A stretch of DNA of 64,000 nt from Zygnema circumcarinatum (Eukaryota; Streptophyta; Zygnematophyceae; Zygnematales; Zygnemataceae). The DNA lies in assembly GCA_037447605.1 (NCBI GenBank), contig CM074817.1, positions 1,188,605 to 1,252,604 on the forward strand. Reading direction: 5' to 3'. The notes under the pieces were generated by a model. It did no database searches, was not told where the DNA came from, and saw only the letters and a list, made by a program, of their open reading frames with translations. The translations under genes and the position numbers were made by a program. This document shows, piece after piece, positions 21,649-34,839 of this stretch; positions within the stretch are counted from its first letter, which is position 1; the number at the start of each line of letters is the position of its first letter.

Positions 21649-24027
21649 ATGGCGCTTGCGCCCCTGCTGCTCCTGCAACCTCTCTCTAACTCTCAGCCGT
21701 CGCTCGAATGCGCAGGCACAGGGAGCTGCAGCGCTGTTGTATTGACTGGACGAGGAGCTTTGACGTTGTTTGACAGGAAGAGGACTGCTGTGCAGACTGC
21801 TTGGTTGAGTGTGAGGTTGCGAAGGCAGCAGGTTGAAAGGAAGAGGTTTGTTGGCAGTGGATTAGGCACGCTGATAGAGAGAGAGAGGGGAACGGTTGTG
21901 CGGATGGCTTTGGAGACAAGTCATGGAATTGGAGCGGACGTGGAGAGGAGTCGGCCGCCATTTGGAGTACTGTTCGTATGCCTGGGTTCGTCAGTGACCT
22001 TATTTTGACGTTATGGATTGTGCATTCAGCATTGTTGTCTCGTCCGTGATCTCCTAGTCCTGGCTTCCCACTGTGGAGAGAGTATCAGATATTGATAGTT
22101 CTGTCGGGAAAGTACCAGATGACGTGCTTGAAGGATGCTGGAATCCGACTACCGAGAAGGTGCATTAGAAGATTTTCGTACTCTTTTTCTGAAGCAAATG
22201 TAGGCAATCGAATGCAGTCCTTATTGCTCTTGTACCTGTGGCAGGCAACATATGCAGGAGTCCAACTGCTGAAGCCGTGTTCACATATGCGGTGAAGGCC
22301 AAGGGACTAGAGGATAAATACAAGATCGACTCTGCCGGAACTATAAACTACCACGAGGTGAGCACCAGCTTGTTGGCTCATGCTTTTTCGAGTTCCGTGA
22401 TTCTTCAGATTTCGTGGTGTTGACTTCTCATTGTTCAGATGGAAATACTTGAGTGGAAATGTAATTGACCGGATTTGTTTATCTGAGTGAAGTTTACCTG
22501 TTTTCCTAAGCATTCATGGAGGGACATGCCGGAATTGCATATTATGAAGAGAGGATTTGCAACGGTAGATGCTTGTTAATTTTTAGCCTAGTGGAGGGGG
22601 AAGGTCAAAGATATGAGAAGACTTCTATAATCAGTTCAATGAGTTCACATTCAGGAACAAAGCAAACTGTATTGTGTGTTTTTGTTATAATGATTTCGTT
22701 AGTTCAGGACTTGGTCTTGTACGACTTATTCGTATATGGATACTTCAGTTATCTTCTAATTGTCAGAGAAGGTACCTTCTCTGTTCTCTGTTCTCGGCTG
22801 TGGCAACATAGGGAGACCCTGCGGATGCGCGTATGAGAGCAGCAGCAATCAAGCGAGGAGTGAAGCTCACATCCATTTCCCGGCCAATTCGACCATCAGA
22901 CTTCAGCGACTTTGATCTCATACTCGCCATGGATCGTCAAAACTATGGTAAAAGCCTGTGTAAGCGCACTTAGACTTCCCTATTTGCAGCTCAGTGAAGG
23001 AACACTTGAATGAATTATCATTATGCAACAAGGTTCATTGTTCCAGTTTTTTGTTGAATTCAGAGCAGATACAAGTTGCAGGAAGACATGCTTGTTGCTT
23101 GAGACTTCGCTTCACGTGAACGATTGGGCGGGTGGGTGTAACTGAATGGGTTATTTCAGCCAACACTCCCGAAATTCATTATTGTTTTGTGAACTTGCAG
23201 AGGACATCATGGCAGCTCATCGTAATTGGAGCAACAAGTATTCTCTGCCGGCTGGCTCACATAATAAGGTGATCCTTTTATTCTCCGCAAAATGTCAGCA
23301 GGACCGACTGCGAATATAGCTGAGGAAAGCTGGAGTCTAGCGCTGGTTTATTTTCTTCGTGGTTTGTGAGGATCTAAAGACTCTTGAAGGATGTTTAGTA
23401 GGTCTTCCTGTTCAAGTTTTTATGTCAGCTCAGTTCAGTTCAGGTCAGTTCAGTATTTCTGCTTACTTGCAGTTTCTGCAAGTAAGCAGTTTCTTTAGAT
23501 GGACGTTGTCATCCTTGCTCCTGGCGGTTGCCATTCTCTCTTGCTGCATATCTGTCCATTGCCTTATGATGTCACCTCTTCACCTTGTTCTTTTTTAAAC
23601 AAAAATGATGATTTCCCTAACTTGTGTTGACAATCTCCTTTGGGCTGTTACAGGTGAAGCTAATGTGTAGTTATTGCTCTAAGTCTGAACGCGATGAAGT
23701 TCCAGATCCGTACTACGGGGGCCCAGAGGGATTTGAAAAGGTCGGCTACCCTGCTCTGTAATCTTCGATGAAAGGGGAAACGTAAAGTTTAAGGAACAGA
23801 GAGTGGGTTCCACGCAGAGATGTTTTCTCTCGCTCATGTTTGAATTGGATAGCCCAATATTGGAAAGCCGCTGTCCACGTCATTTTCGTTTTAAAGTATG
23901 ATTTCGCCCCCGTGTTCACACTGTCAGCTTTGGGATGGCCGTATTGCAGGTGTTGGACCTCCTTGAAGATGCGTGCGGAGGGTTACTAGATTCTCTCGAG
24001 CGTCAGGAGCAAACACTGCAAGCCTAA
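21649..24027 (+). CDS. Low-molecular-weight protein tyrosine phosphatase, probably plastid-targeted
   Basis: Exons 21649-21985, 22245-22357, 22812-22947, 23201-23268, 23654-23740 and 23950-24027 (819 nt, 272 aa), phases consistent to TAA. The P-loop VCLGNICRSPTAEAVF (C-X5-R-S) spans the first intron. The general-acid loop is VPDPYYGGPEGFEKV, with the catalytic Asp. Other hallmarks are KIDSAGTINYHE, ISRPIRPSDFSDFDLILAMD and KLMCSYCS. A Leu/Ser/Arg-rich, acid-poor extension of about 100 residues precedes the domain and looks like a chloroplast transit peptide, as in the plant plastid homologs. Family reaction: hydrolysis of phosphotyrosine via a cysteinyl-phosphate. This is the intact member of a duplicated locus whose other copy is the 16127-16462 remnant. 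Confidence 0.93.
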
Positions 24028-24970
24028 ACTCCTATTCGATGACAATACAGTGAGGGAGTCGTATCATTGACTTGAATGCGGTCGTGGTATGATGTTCCTT
24101 TGTATACTTCTCCCAGATATAAAGGGTCTGTTATGTCCTTATACTGCTGCAGGTGTGCTGGAGCCCGTCCCGAGTTAATAAGCTACGATTGCTTTTTGTA
24201 GACTCGTTCAGGCGACAGAGTGTGTGATGTTTCAGATAGTAACTATAGTTCCAGATATCAACGATATGGAGCCAAGCCTTGTCACCGAGGCGCTTGTGGG
24301 TTTCTTCTGAGAATGAAAGGCGAAGCAAATGTGCGTGTCTTTCTAGAGATAATGGCCTGTGGGGGATGAGACAGTGCTTGAGAGTCGTCCAGCATCTATG
24401 CTTGCAATTGTGCCGCATGTGCTCCATGAGGCATGTGGAGGATAGTCGACTAGTGGCGGCGAATTCTCTCCTAACCTTTTCGAAAGCGTTTAGTATAAGT
24501 TACTGATACTAAACTAGTTATAAGGAGTTAATAACACTAAAAACTTGTAATGGTAGTTACTAATTACTAAGTACCAAGCTTAAGAGCTACAAGAACTTCA
24601 CGTGGTAAAAAGTCACACATGCTGGTTGTTTTAGGCAGATTTAAGGCTTACACTGAGACTGCGCTTTCAAGTATGGCACCACACCCTAAACCCGGTACGG
24701 CGGTGCTGCTGTTTCCCGACCTCTTATGGCCGTGTGCGCCCGATGTGTAATGTCATGCATGGCAGTCTGTAGAATGAAGCCCTAAAATTTGACAAATGTG
24801 ACGTGATGTGATCAAGTTGTGAACATGTCTCATTCGCTGAAACGGCGTTTTGTCAATCCTACAGAGGGCGCTCACAAGTCAAAGCAATCATCGCATTGTC
24901 ACGAGCCAGTCGCGTTACCTGCAACAGCAGCCTCGCATCCCAGCAATTGTGATGGGCTCGTCAATGAAGA
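24028..24970. other. Intergenic, no gene seen
   Basis: AT-rich 3' flank of the phosphatase. It includes TAGTTA-type short repeats near 24490-24570. No exon-like segment with family signal on either strand. Confidence 0.4.
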
Positions 24971-24974
24971 CGGG

Positions 24975-25073
24975 AGAGATGTGGAATTGATCTCACGATG
25001 GCGGTGCCATCAAATGTATAAACGAAATCATGAAGGGGAACCACGAGGAATTGGCCGCGAAGGAACATAGGTG
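24975..25073 (+). mobile_element. SINE-like element, copy 3
   Basis: Contains TTGATCTCACGATGGCG, CCATCAAATGTATAAACG, GGGGAACCACGAGGAATTGG and CCGCGAAGGAACATAG, matching the family core in the forward orientation. Confidence 0.75.
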
Positions 25074-25084
25074 GATATTGGTGG

Positions 25085-25215
25085 CCTAGGCGTAGTTTTC
25101 CGCTCCTAGCTTTGAACTTCTGTGCTTAGGTCCTTTGCGACCAATTCCTCGTGGTTTCCCATGATGATTTTGTCTTTGTACATTTGATGGCGATCAATGC
25201 CACACCCTTCTCTGT
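25085..25215 (-). mobile_element. SINE-like element, copy 4, inverted next to copy 3
   Basis: Reverse-strand core: TGCTTAGGTCCTTTGCGACC, TTCCTCGTGGTTTCCC, TTTTGTCTTTGTACATTTG and GATCAATGCCACACCC. With copy 3 it forms a head-to-head pair about 600 bp upstream of the E1 gene start; transcripts through it could fold into a hairpin. Confidence 0.8.
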
Positions 25216-25792
25216 TGGTGGCCCACACCGTACAGTACATAGTTTGAGCCCACACTGGCCGCACACTCCAACGTAGGTCGGCGCCGTTTGATCTTCCCCT
25301 TCTGTAGGTAGGTCCCTGCCGCCCTCTGCCGCCACGTGTCGAGCAGGCACAGTTCCTTCGATTTCTTCTCACGCCACATGTTCATTCCACATGTCAAAAG
25401 CTCATCAACCGCTGTACGGACCGTATGAATTTCCATGCGTCTAAATGGAACTGGAACAAGAATATTGTGAAATTCACGGAACCACAGCGACAAAGGTCCA
25501 TACGGACGAGGCTATGGCCATGGCATGCCATGGTGGCCCCCGCAGGTCCTGCTCCATGGCGGCAGTTGCCAGTTAGGGTTTCCTACGGCACTTCCTGCAA
25601 CGTCCCTCCCTCACAGGAGTCTTCCAGAGAGCGAGAGAGAGAGGGAGGCGGTTGCAGAGGGGAAGTTGCCTGCCGTCTGCAGGGGTGCTCCTGAAGGAGT
25701 TGCAAGGCTGCAGCTGCTGCTTGCTGCTGTGCTGTGCTGCTTGCCGCAAGAGGAGGGAGGGCGGGTAGAGCGACGGCGGCACGACTCACTGT

Positions 25793-28700
25793 ATGCACTC
25801 CAAAAGGAGGGTTGCGGAGGTGGACCTCTCGGGCTCTCTCTTGAAGAAGCCCCGTTCTGAGAGTGAGGCAGAGGGGACGGACGGAAGCGCAGCCATGGCT
25901 GCAACGGGAATTCCTCCTGCCATTGAGATAGATGAGGATCTGCACAGTCGCCAGCTGGCTGTGTATGGCCGGGAAACCATGCGCCGGCTGTTTGGAGCTA
26001 GCGTGCTTGTGTCGGGGTTGAAGGGCCTTGGTGCTGAAATTGGTAAAGCACCTCCCTTGCTCTCTGTATCCAAGAATTGCAGCTGTGGTAGTGAGGCTTT
26101 CTTCGGTGTTATATGGGATTTGCAACCTCTTGAGCAAGATTGAGGTTTCTGTTGTCTATTGTCAGCCAGCGCTGCTTAGATTTGTTTGCTTTCTATCCAT
26201 CCGATCATTGTATTAACAGGCACGAGTGAAGCATTTGAGTAGCTTCAAGGCTACCGCTAAGGCTAAGGCTAAGGCTTTGTAGCTTATCCGTGCAAGTTTC
26301 TATATGTTGTAATTTTACCATTTATGAATAATTTGATCTCTGCCACCCCTTGCATGGGTCATGGCTCAAATAATACTTTTTCAGGAGTGCCTGCCATGAG
26401 AACTTATCTGTTTTTTTTTTATGAGGGGTGACGGTATTCAGCAAAGAACATCATCCTCGCTGGCGTGAAATCTGTTGCACTTCACGACACAGAAGTGGTG
26501 GAATTGGCGGATTTGTCAGCTCAATTCTACTTGACGGAAGACGACGTAGGAAAAAACAGGGCTGCAGCCTGCGTGAGTAAGCTGGCGGAGCTGAACAAGG
26601 CTGTCAAAGTGACAGCCGTTACTGAAGATATCGGCAAAGACTTTCTTGGACACTTCCAGGTATTCTGATCTTCCTCTTCACAAGAGAAGCACATCCACGC
26701 TCATTCTGCGCCTATTTCTCCTCGACAGAAATTTATTTTATTTCATTTCCTAGCTGCAGACGGCAGGCAGACTGTCGTTTTGTGAATCTGCTCTTATCAG
26801 GGGGTGATGTGCTTTGTCTAGGCAACTTATGTAAATCATTTAAAGTGTATAACTACTATTTCTGTTTTTAGTTTTACTTGTTGAAATTCGGCAAGGTCTC
26901 TGAAGAACTGGTGGTCTTGTTGGTCTTTTTGAATATTAGAAAATGAGATGGATGGAATACTGGAGCGACTCAGTAACTCTTGTCGAATAAGTTTTTGTCT
27001 TTAACTCTGTGTCCCGTCAACTACATGCAGTCCTGCAAAGTCCAATTTTTGCGACGCCACTTCTTGTGGTTCATGATTCAGTTTGCGCGCCTTTATATGT
27101 AACGATTTGCATAGCTTGCTACTTGTTCATCTCCCTTGTCTTGTCCCTCTTCTTGTACATCTCCCTTGTCCTTCTTTAACAGGTGGTTGTCTTCACTGAT
27201 ATCACGAATGAGAAGGCGGTTGAATACGACAACTTTTGCCGAAGCCATACTCCACCTGTGGCTTTTATTAAAACTGAGATTCGTGGGGTTTTTGGCTCAA
27301 TCTTCTGCGATTTTGGACCTTCGTTTGTTGTATTGGATGTCGATGGTGAAGAACTCTTCACCGGAATTATCGCTTCTATATCGAATGATAGTCCTGCTCT
27401 TATAACTTGTGTTGACGATGAGCGACTTCAGTTCCAGGATGGTGACTCCGTCACTTTTACCGAGATTAGGGGAATGAATGAGTTAAATGATGGGAAGCCG
27501 AGAAAAATAAAAAACGTGAAGGCACACTCGTTCAGCCTGGAGGAGGACACCACAAAGTTTGCTCCTTATGAGGGGGGGGGAATTGTCACTGAAGTTAAAC
27601 GTCCAAAGGAATTGAAGTTCAAGTCGTTTCAGGAGGCTTTGAAGGAGCCCGGAGAGTTTCTTCTCAGCGATTATTCCAAGTTTGACAGACCTCCTCTTCT
27701 CCATATTGGATTTCAGGCACTTGACAAGTTTAGGGTACTTTCGGGTCGCCTTCCCTTGCCCGGATCAGAAGAAGATGCTGAGAAGTTTGTTCAGCTTGCG
27801 AAGGAGATCAATGACGGGGCTGGCGATATGAAGGTGGAATCTTTGGATGAAAACATACTAAAGCAGCTCGCATCTGGGGCCATTGCTGATTTGAACCCCA
27901 TGGCAGCCATGTTTGGAGGTATTGTTGGTCAAGAGGTGGTCAAAGCCTGCTCCGGAAAGTTTCATCCTCTTTTCCAGGTAGGAAGGAAATGCATCACCCG
28001 CTTAGTATTAGACCCTTATGGGCTCTCTGGGGATACAACCGATCAAGCTGTCGCACGTGTCGATCAATATTGGCACCTGTTTTTGAAGTTTTTAGCTCTC
28101 GGTTTGTGGACCCATTTAGGAATTTGCCGTTTCTCGCTTCTCTTTCTTCTTTTTTCCCGTGCTTTCTTATACGTTCCCCAGTCCAGCTTTCGTATTTTGT
28201 GACATATTTTGCTGATGAGACAACTGATTGTACATGCTGTACAGTTCTTTTATTTCGATTCAGTGGAGTCCCTTCCAAGTGAGCCTCTGCCTTCAGAAGA
28301 ACTTCAACCACGCGGTTCTCGTTATGACGGGCAAATTGCAGTTTTTGGAAGAACTTTTCAGGAAAAATTAGAAAAGATGAAGGTGTTTGTAGTGGGATCA
28401 GGAGCACTTGGCTGCGAATTCTTTAAGAATTTGGCTCTCATGGGAGTAGCCTGCAGCGAGGAAGGGCAGCTCACAACCACAGACGATGATGTGATTGAAA
28501 AAAGCAATCTCAGCCGTCAATTCCTCTTTCGAGATTGGGACATTGGCCACGCAAAGTCATCTGTGGCTGCAAAAGCAGCGAAGGCCATAAATCCGGCCCT
28601 TAACATCCGTGCTTTGCAAAATCGGGTCAGTCCTGAAACAGAGGATGTGTTTGATGACCATTTTTGGGAGGGTCTTGACGTCATTGTGAACGCTCTCGAC

Positions 28701-31638
28701 AATGTGAATGCTAGACTTTATGTGGACGCGCGATGTGTATATTTCCAGAAGCCACTTTTGGAGTCGGGGACATTAGGGCCGAAATGCAACACACAAATGG
28801 TTATCCCAAAGTTGACAGAGAATTACGGAGCCTCTCGGGACCCCCCAGAAAAGCAGGCGCCAATGTGCACCGTGCATTCCTTCCCTCATAACATTGACCA
28901 TTGTTTAACGTGGGCACGTTCCGAGTTCGAAGGTTTGTTAGAAAAAACTCCTACAGAGGCGAATTTGTATTTAGAAAAACCGGAAGCATATGTGACTGCT
29001 CAGAAGAAGGCGGGAGATGCTCAGGCGAGGGAGGCAATGGAAAGGGTCGTGGAATGTCTTGTCACAGAACGGTGTACTACATTTGAAGATTGCATTGCCT
29101 GGGCTCGAAACAGGTAACCTGCTGCTATTCTCTAATGAAAACGTTTGGGGTCTTCTTTTCGTTTTTTTTCGGTTTCCATCACACCTATGTTATTCGGGTT
29201 AGGCCCCCTTTGTGGAATCTGCTCCTGTATTGATTGGATATTCTCAGTTTATGGTTAGTATTGTGGCTCATTGTTCACTGCAATCCGCATATGTGTTTAC
29301 AGGTTTGAGGACTACTTTGCAAACCGAGTGAAGCAGCTTACTTTTACCTTCCCTCAAGATGCTGCCACTAGTACTGGACTCCCCTTTTGGTCAGCCCCAA
29401 AACGGTTTCCAAATGCGCTCAATTTTGATGTATCCGATGAATCTTATCTCGCCTTTGTACAAGCCGGAGCTATTCTTCGTGCCGAATCTTTTGGCATTTC
29501 TCGGCCGAAGTGGGCAAACGACCTTTCTGAAATAGCAAAAGCTGTGGGCAAAGTTGACGTTCCCGAGTTCACTCCTAAACGGGTTGGCAATTCAACCCTT
29601 CCTTCTGCTAAGGCTGGTCTATGGGCAATAAAAAAGTACAAAGCAGGACTCGAGAGGAAGTTGCTTTTGGTTCGGACTTTTGTGTACTTATTGAAGTTAC
29701 CTTGTTTCTAAGGTATTTCTCCGACTTCCTCTCTGTCTGTGTGTTCTCACAGGGAGTGAAGATTGTGACGGATGAGAAGGCAACCGATCTGCGAAGCTCT
29801 GCAATGGATGATGATGTGGTGATCGACGGTCTGGCAAAACGTTTGCAGGAGGGCTGTAGCGACCTACCATCCGGCTTCAGAATGTCTCCCATTATCTTCG
29901 AAAAGGTAGGAATGTTAACTTGCCTGACAAGCTTTCTAAAAAACAATCTACTGCATTCCATGATACAGGTTTAGTGCTTTGACTTCCTGCACCAACCTGC
30001 AATCCTGATATATATGTGTGACTTTTTTCCATGTGTGTGAATGCTAATGCTGTAGTAATGTAATGCTTACTCAGAAGTGCTCTTGATACATGTGGGTTTT
30101 GCAGGACGATGATAGCAACTTTCACATGGACTTCATTGCGGGTCTTGCCAACATGCGAGCGCGAAATTACTCCATTCAGGAAGTGGACAAGTTGAAAGCG
30201 AAGTTCATCGCGGGCAGAATCATTCCTGCCATCGCAACTACCACTGCTTTGGCAACAGGTGGCCCCTCTTTTTGGATCACTCTTTAAAGTTTCAAACCTC
30301 CGCAGGGCAAGGATGTTCCTCGGAAATGCTTCTTGAACCCCTTTTCGAGCTTTGCAAGCTTTAGCTTTTTGGTTCTTTCGTGTGCTTTCTTTCACAAGTA
30401 ACTGTATTTCTTTCTGCTTCGAGGATTGACCTGCATGTTTTCAGTTTTTAAACTGACTGTGACCTGGAATTTCGTATCACTTGCCATGCGTAGGTGTGCT
30501 TTTTCCTGATTAGTTATGATTGATAGAAAGAGGCTTTTTTTCTGGATTGCAGGACTTGTCTGCTTGGAGCTATATAAGGTGCTACTTAAGCACCCTATGG
30601 AGAAGTACCGAAACACATTCGCCAATCTTGCTTTGCCTCTCTTTTCCATGGCGGAGCCTATTGCTCCAAAGACATTCAAGCACGAGGAGTATTCGTGGTC
30701 TATATGGGATCGATGGACAGTGGAGGGAGACGTTACTCTCAGGGAGCTTCTGGAATGGTTTTCTGCCAAAAACCTGATCGCCTATAGGTGAGCCTAAAGC
30801 CCTAATCAAGAGCTGTTTTTGGCCTTTGGAGGGCCAAGCTATCGATGTTGAGAGAGGCCTTCTGGTTAGTTTCAGCACACACAATACCTTTGGTTTAAGT
30901 TCAGCTTTATGTTTACTTCATGCAATTTCGGGGACTTTTTTTTGTCCTCGTTTCATTTCGCACATGTTCTTCTTTTCTTGCCTTCAACCAGCTCCATATT
31001 GCGTATTGTCTTTGCCAATTTGCTTTTTCCCTTCTGGGGAAAAACGATGTCTTTTTCCTTCTGGGATAGAGCCATTGGTGTAGGACCTCTCGGGGATTAG
31101 GGTTTTTTCAGATTTCAGGGCCCTGTTTTTTAGGATTTTCAGCTACTATGGCTTCCGGAACTTTCAGATGCTAGAGTTTCCAAGACTATTAAGTCTTAGT
31201 TGTGAGGAAACAATACGTTCCAGCCCTTTTTAAGGTATAGCTTGAGGATTCTCACGTACTGGGGTTTCGATATTTTCACGCATAGTTTTGAGGAATCTCA
31301 GGCATTAGGGTTCTGGGTTCTGGCCCTTTCAGGTTACAGTTTTGAGGATTCTCAGGTACTCCAGTTTCCAGCATTCTAGGGTATGCTCTGACCCTAAAAA
31401 GAGTGCCAACTCCTCCCTTTCCTTTGTGTGCAGCATCTCCTGCGGACAAGCTCTCCTCTACAACAACATTTTTCCGAACCACAAGCAGCGAATGGACAAG
31501 AAGGTATCCAGCCTCGCCAAGGAGATCGCCAAAATCCAAATTCCCTCCTACCGGCGCCACTTCGACATCGTGGTGGCGTGTGAAGACGAGGAGGCGAACG
31601 ACCTCGATGTGCCGCTCATTTCCATCAAATTCGCTTAA
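25793..31638 (+). CDS. UBA1: Ubiquitin-activating enzyme E1
   Basis: Nine exons: 25793-26042, 26442-26659, 27183-27977, 28245-29113, 29303-29582, 29753-29905, 30105-30258, 30553-30787 and 31434-31638 (3159 nt, 1052 aa), in phase to TAA. The inactive adenylation half starts at [20 protein letters not shown]. The four-helix/first Cys half follows, then the active adenylation domain with the ATP loop [18 protein letters not shown] and [15 protein letters not shown]-type sequence. The catalytic Cys lies in [18 protein letters not shown]. The C-terminal ubiquitin-fold domain ends [10 protein letters not shown]. Reaction: ATP-dependent adenylation of ubiquitin and thioester transfer to E2 enzymes, in cytosol and nucleus. 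The exon-5 donor (CGG|GTTGGC) is weak but is the only site giving the conserved junction. The N-terminus is basic (SKRR, KKPR), suggesting nuclear import. Confidence 0.96.
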
Positions 31639-31692
31639 GGGCTACTACTATTGATCAGCGCATTGCTGGGACCTACCCGAGGAAGCCATGGT

Positions 31693-31731
31693 TGGATGGA
31701 TGGATGGATGGATGGATGGATGGATGGATGG
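31693..31731 (+). repeat. (GGAT)n microsatellite
   Basis: About ten GGAT units immediately 3' of the E1 stop, within its likely 3' UTR. Confidence 0.9.
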
Positions 31732-32721
31732 TTACGAATAAGAGAAGACGAGTATGGGGTGGGACTATTGGAGAGCTTTGGCTTAGTGCTCATTATTGTG
31801 CCCATTGGAACATGAGCATTTGTGGACTCTTGTTCATCCGAGGGTGACGATATGAATGGCGATGGATGCTTTTGTTCCGTGTTTTGGGTTTAGGGTTTGC
31901 CGATTTTCTCCGAGTTTTTCTCGGGACTTCACGTTTTTTAGGGCTTCTGGGATTCATGCAGAGGTTCCTGCAGAGCCTAAATCCTCAGAAAGGCATTGTG
32001 CAGAATTTTTTGCAAAGGGTTCGCGTTTTGGTATGGCCAATCACGAGCTGAAAGCATAAAAAACCTTCAGTCCAGTAAAAGAATAAATAAAATTTGACCA
32101 TAATCTTAACAAATGTGTGAAGTTAAAATGTCGAAGCCAAATGATCTGACTGGTATTGCCGCAGTATTCTCTAAACTCAAAAGAATGTCCTTGTCGACGC
32201 CGTTTGTCGATGTCAAAATTCTAAAGTTCAAGTCAAGAAAACGTCCTAACCTTGCCTTCCTTGTATGGTGAATGAGAACCCTTTGCACAAGTGCACATTA
32301 TAAGGGCTGTTGCACTGAATTCCTACGGTACATTGCAGGAGTACGAAGTCAGAGTTGCTGGTTGCAAAAATAGACTTCCTCTAACTCCTCTCTCTCTAAA
32401 ACTGGTCAATCCAATGTTGGCCCTTACTTTGCAGGCTATCAAATTAAAGGCTGCACTCAAAGGCCAACGCATTACCAGCGTTCATTTCTCATCGAATATG
32501 AGCTCTCCACTTGCGAACTGTTATAGGACCTGACTCGGGCTTCTCGCGCGTTGTAAAGATACGTTCTCACGGTGCGATGGAAAAAAAACCATCTCATTTC
32601 TTGCTACATACATGCCGCCTCGATTGAGCGGATACGCGAACAAGTTATTTTTTACGACTTCTCATATCTATGTATGCTCCAATCAAACAGGAGGCACTAC
32701 GATGTACAACAACCGCAAGAA
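31732..32721. other. Intergenic between convergent E1 and DPM2 genes
   Basis: No exon is supported. Short frames show no family signal. Expected to hold both 3' UTRs. Confidence 0.4.
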
Positions 32722-33190
32722 TTATCTTTTCTTTTTACTTTGAGAGATCATCATCCATCCCACAAAAATGGCCACAAATGAAAGCAAGGCTACTGCTGCT
32801 CCAACAGGGATCAAAACTGCATAGACATGAGGCAGGAAATAGCTGTGGATGAAATGATCCTCCGGCATGAAAGGCTGTTTGCAAGCGCAATATGCACATG
32901 ACACCGTATGCATAGGGTTAGCAGTTATACTTCGTAACAACAGCAGGATATGCCAAAATTTAAGCAAATATTCAGGACACCTATCATAATTTAGGGATTC
33001 TGTTGTGTGTTTGAGGACGTGTTTCTGTACTACAGTCCTACCGCGACACAGTTCACAAATGAAAAGCTTTCAGACATGGCAGGAAAAAGAAACTGACCGT
33101 GATGATCACCCATGTCGTATAGTACACAAACCCCGCAATGCTCAAGAAAAGGAGAGAGGCGCCGAATGCTCTGTCGCTGAGTTCCGCCAT
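32722..33190 (-). CDS. DPM2: Dolichol-phosphate mannose synthase regulatory subunit DPM2
   Basis: Two exons, 33098-33190 and 32722-32874 (246 nt, 81 aa), joined in phase 0. MAELSDRAFGASLLFLSIAG leads into the first helix and YYTTWVIIT. Exon 2 carries FMPEDHFIHSYFLPHVYAV, a second helix (LIPVGAAVALLSFVAIFVGW) and a lysine-rich tail SKKKR. Length and two-helix layout equal the family norm (about 80 aa). Family role: a small ER membrane subunit that stabilises the catalytic DPM1 with DPM3 and supports dolichol-P-mannose supply for N-glycans, GPI anchors and O-mannosylation. The C-terminal KKKR fits an ER-retention-like signal. Confidence 0.95.
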
Positions 33191-34839
33191 GGCTGCAGGT
33201 TTCTTTATTTCTCTCCTTAGTGTCCCTTCGTCGCTTCCTCTCACTCCCACTGGGCCTCTCCCTCCTTCGCGAGAATGTCGAGAGAGGGAATGAAGAAATG
33301 GGAAAGCAGGAAAACACACACAGATTGATGGCACGAGAGGAGTGAGAGAGTGAGGGGGAGAGTGAGGTGGAGAGAGTGAGAGAGAGAAAGACCTGCAGGA
33401 TCGAGAGTAGCCTACGCTGCCACCTGGCGCCCTTCGGGTGGTATGTACGGCCCAACGCTGATTGGCGCGTGCGTAAAATTTTCCTCCAAAACTTTTTTCA
33501 TCTCCTCTGCGAGAGCTCTGCCCCGCTGCCACTCAAAAGTAAATGAAAGAAATAAATATTAGGGAGAAAGAGATAGTGAGAGAGAAAGAAAGAGATAGTT
33601 AGAGAGAGAGAGAGAGAGAGAGAGTGAGGGAGAGAGAGAGGATCAGAAATAGAATAAAACAATAGCAAAGTGAGATACTATGCTGTTTGATACGGGGGCC
33701 TTCGAAATTTACTGTCACGGATTTTTGGTGAGTTCCGTGTTCCCTGCTTTCATTGTTTCTTAGCCAGCCATTGCATTCGATGGGATTTTACGAATTCACG
33801 AATATCTGGGCGCGTTTTTTGGTTCCATTCGTTAAGCTTTAAAACCGGTTTTAGGGTTGTGGGACTCCAGTTTTCAGGTCTTTAGGGTTTTCAGGGTTCA
33901 AAAGTTTAGAGTTTCTCGTGATTTGCAAGTGTTGGGATTTTGGAATTTGGGGGCTCCGATGTTTAGGGTTGTGCTTGTTGTGTTACTGAAACTGAACGGA
34001 AACGCGGTTGCATGCAGGTCTTTTCGCGTCTAGCGGAAGGTGAGCTTCCAGCTTTCAAAGATGTGGTCGCCGGCATCCGGAGAGTATTGGAAAGGAAATA
34101 TCTCCATGAATACTCTTGATTCAGGCCAGTTTCAATTGCAGTTCAATTGCTCTCAAATTTATTCAAATGTATGAATGGGAGAGAGGAGGGAGGGGGAAGG
34201 AGGAGGGGAGTGGGGAGTGGGGCTAAAATGAGCTAAAGAAAGGAATAAATTTCACAACAGTGTCCTATCACCTTATTTTTTTTTTTCTACGGGTCGGTAT
34301 AAAGTTCAAAATATGTTCAGCCGCTTTTTGTTTCCTTTGCAAATTATGTGTCAAATGTACGCGATGGGAGTCGCACTTTAAAAATGAGAGAAATGGAGGG
34401 TGGGCAGATGCCTGTTCATTCCTTCTTCGAGGACCGCTTGGTTAACAGAGTGTTAAGCTTTTACTTAGAAGCAAACGGCACTAACACTAACACTCCTGCA
34501 CAAACAAAAGGGTCACGATGCAAGTTCAAGGGCCCATGTTGGCAGGCTTCGATGTTCTTAAAAGTAAATGCAGCAAGTACAGCTTATATCAATGGTTCCA
34601 TTTTAGGTGGAGATAACATAAAATACAAAATTTATTTTCTTGTTTGAAATTACTAAATCGTAAGAAAAAAAGAGAAAAAGGGCATTTTTATTTTATTTAT
34701 ATGCATGTGTGCGAGGACTTACGACAGGCAGACAGCTTCCTTCCCGTGCAGAAAAAAGCACCTCCTTTTTTTAGGGCGTCGCAGCGCTCCCACAGACGGC
34801 CCTGCAATAGCGCCGCCCCATTGCATCGGTAACGATACT
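33191..34839. other. Intergenic with GA microsatellites
   Basis: GA-rich tracts occur at about 33345-33390 and 33555-33640. The remainder (33640-34840) is AT-rich, with no exon that I can support. The DPM2 promoter lies immediately above 33190 and contains several GAGA runs. Confidence 0.4.

Noticed and set aside
20782-21689. Several 100-250 codon frames of Ser/Leu or Arg/Glu repeats
   Set aside because: They are translations of CT/CTTT microsatellites on both strands.
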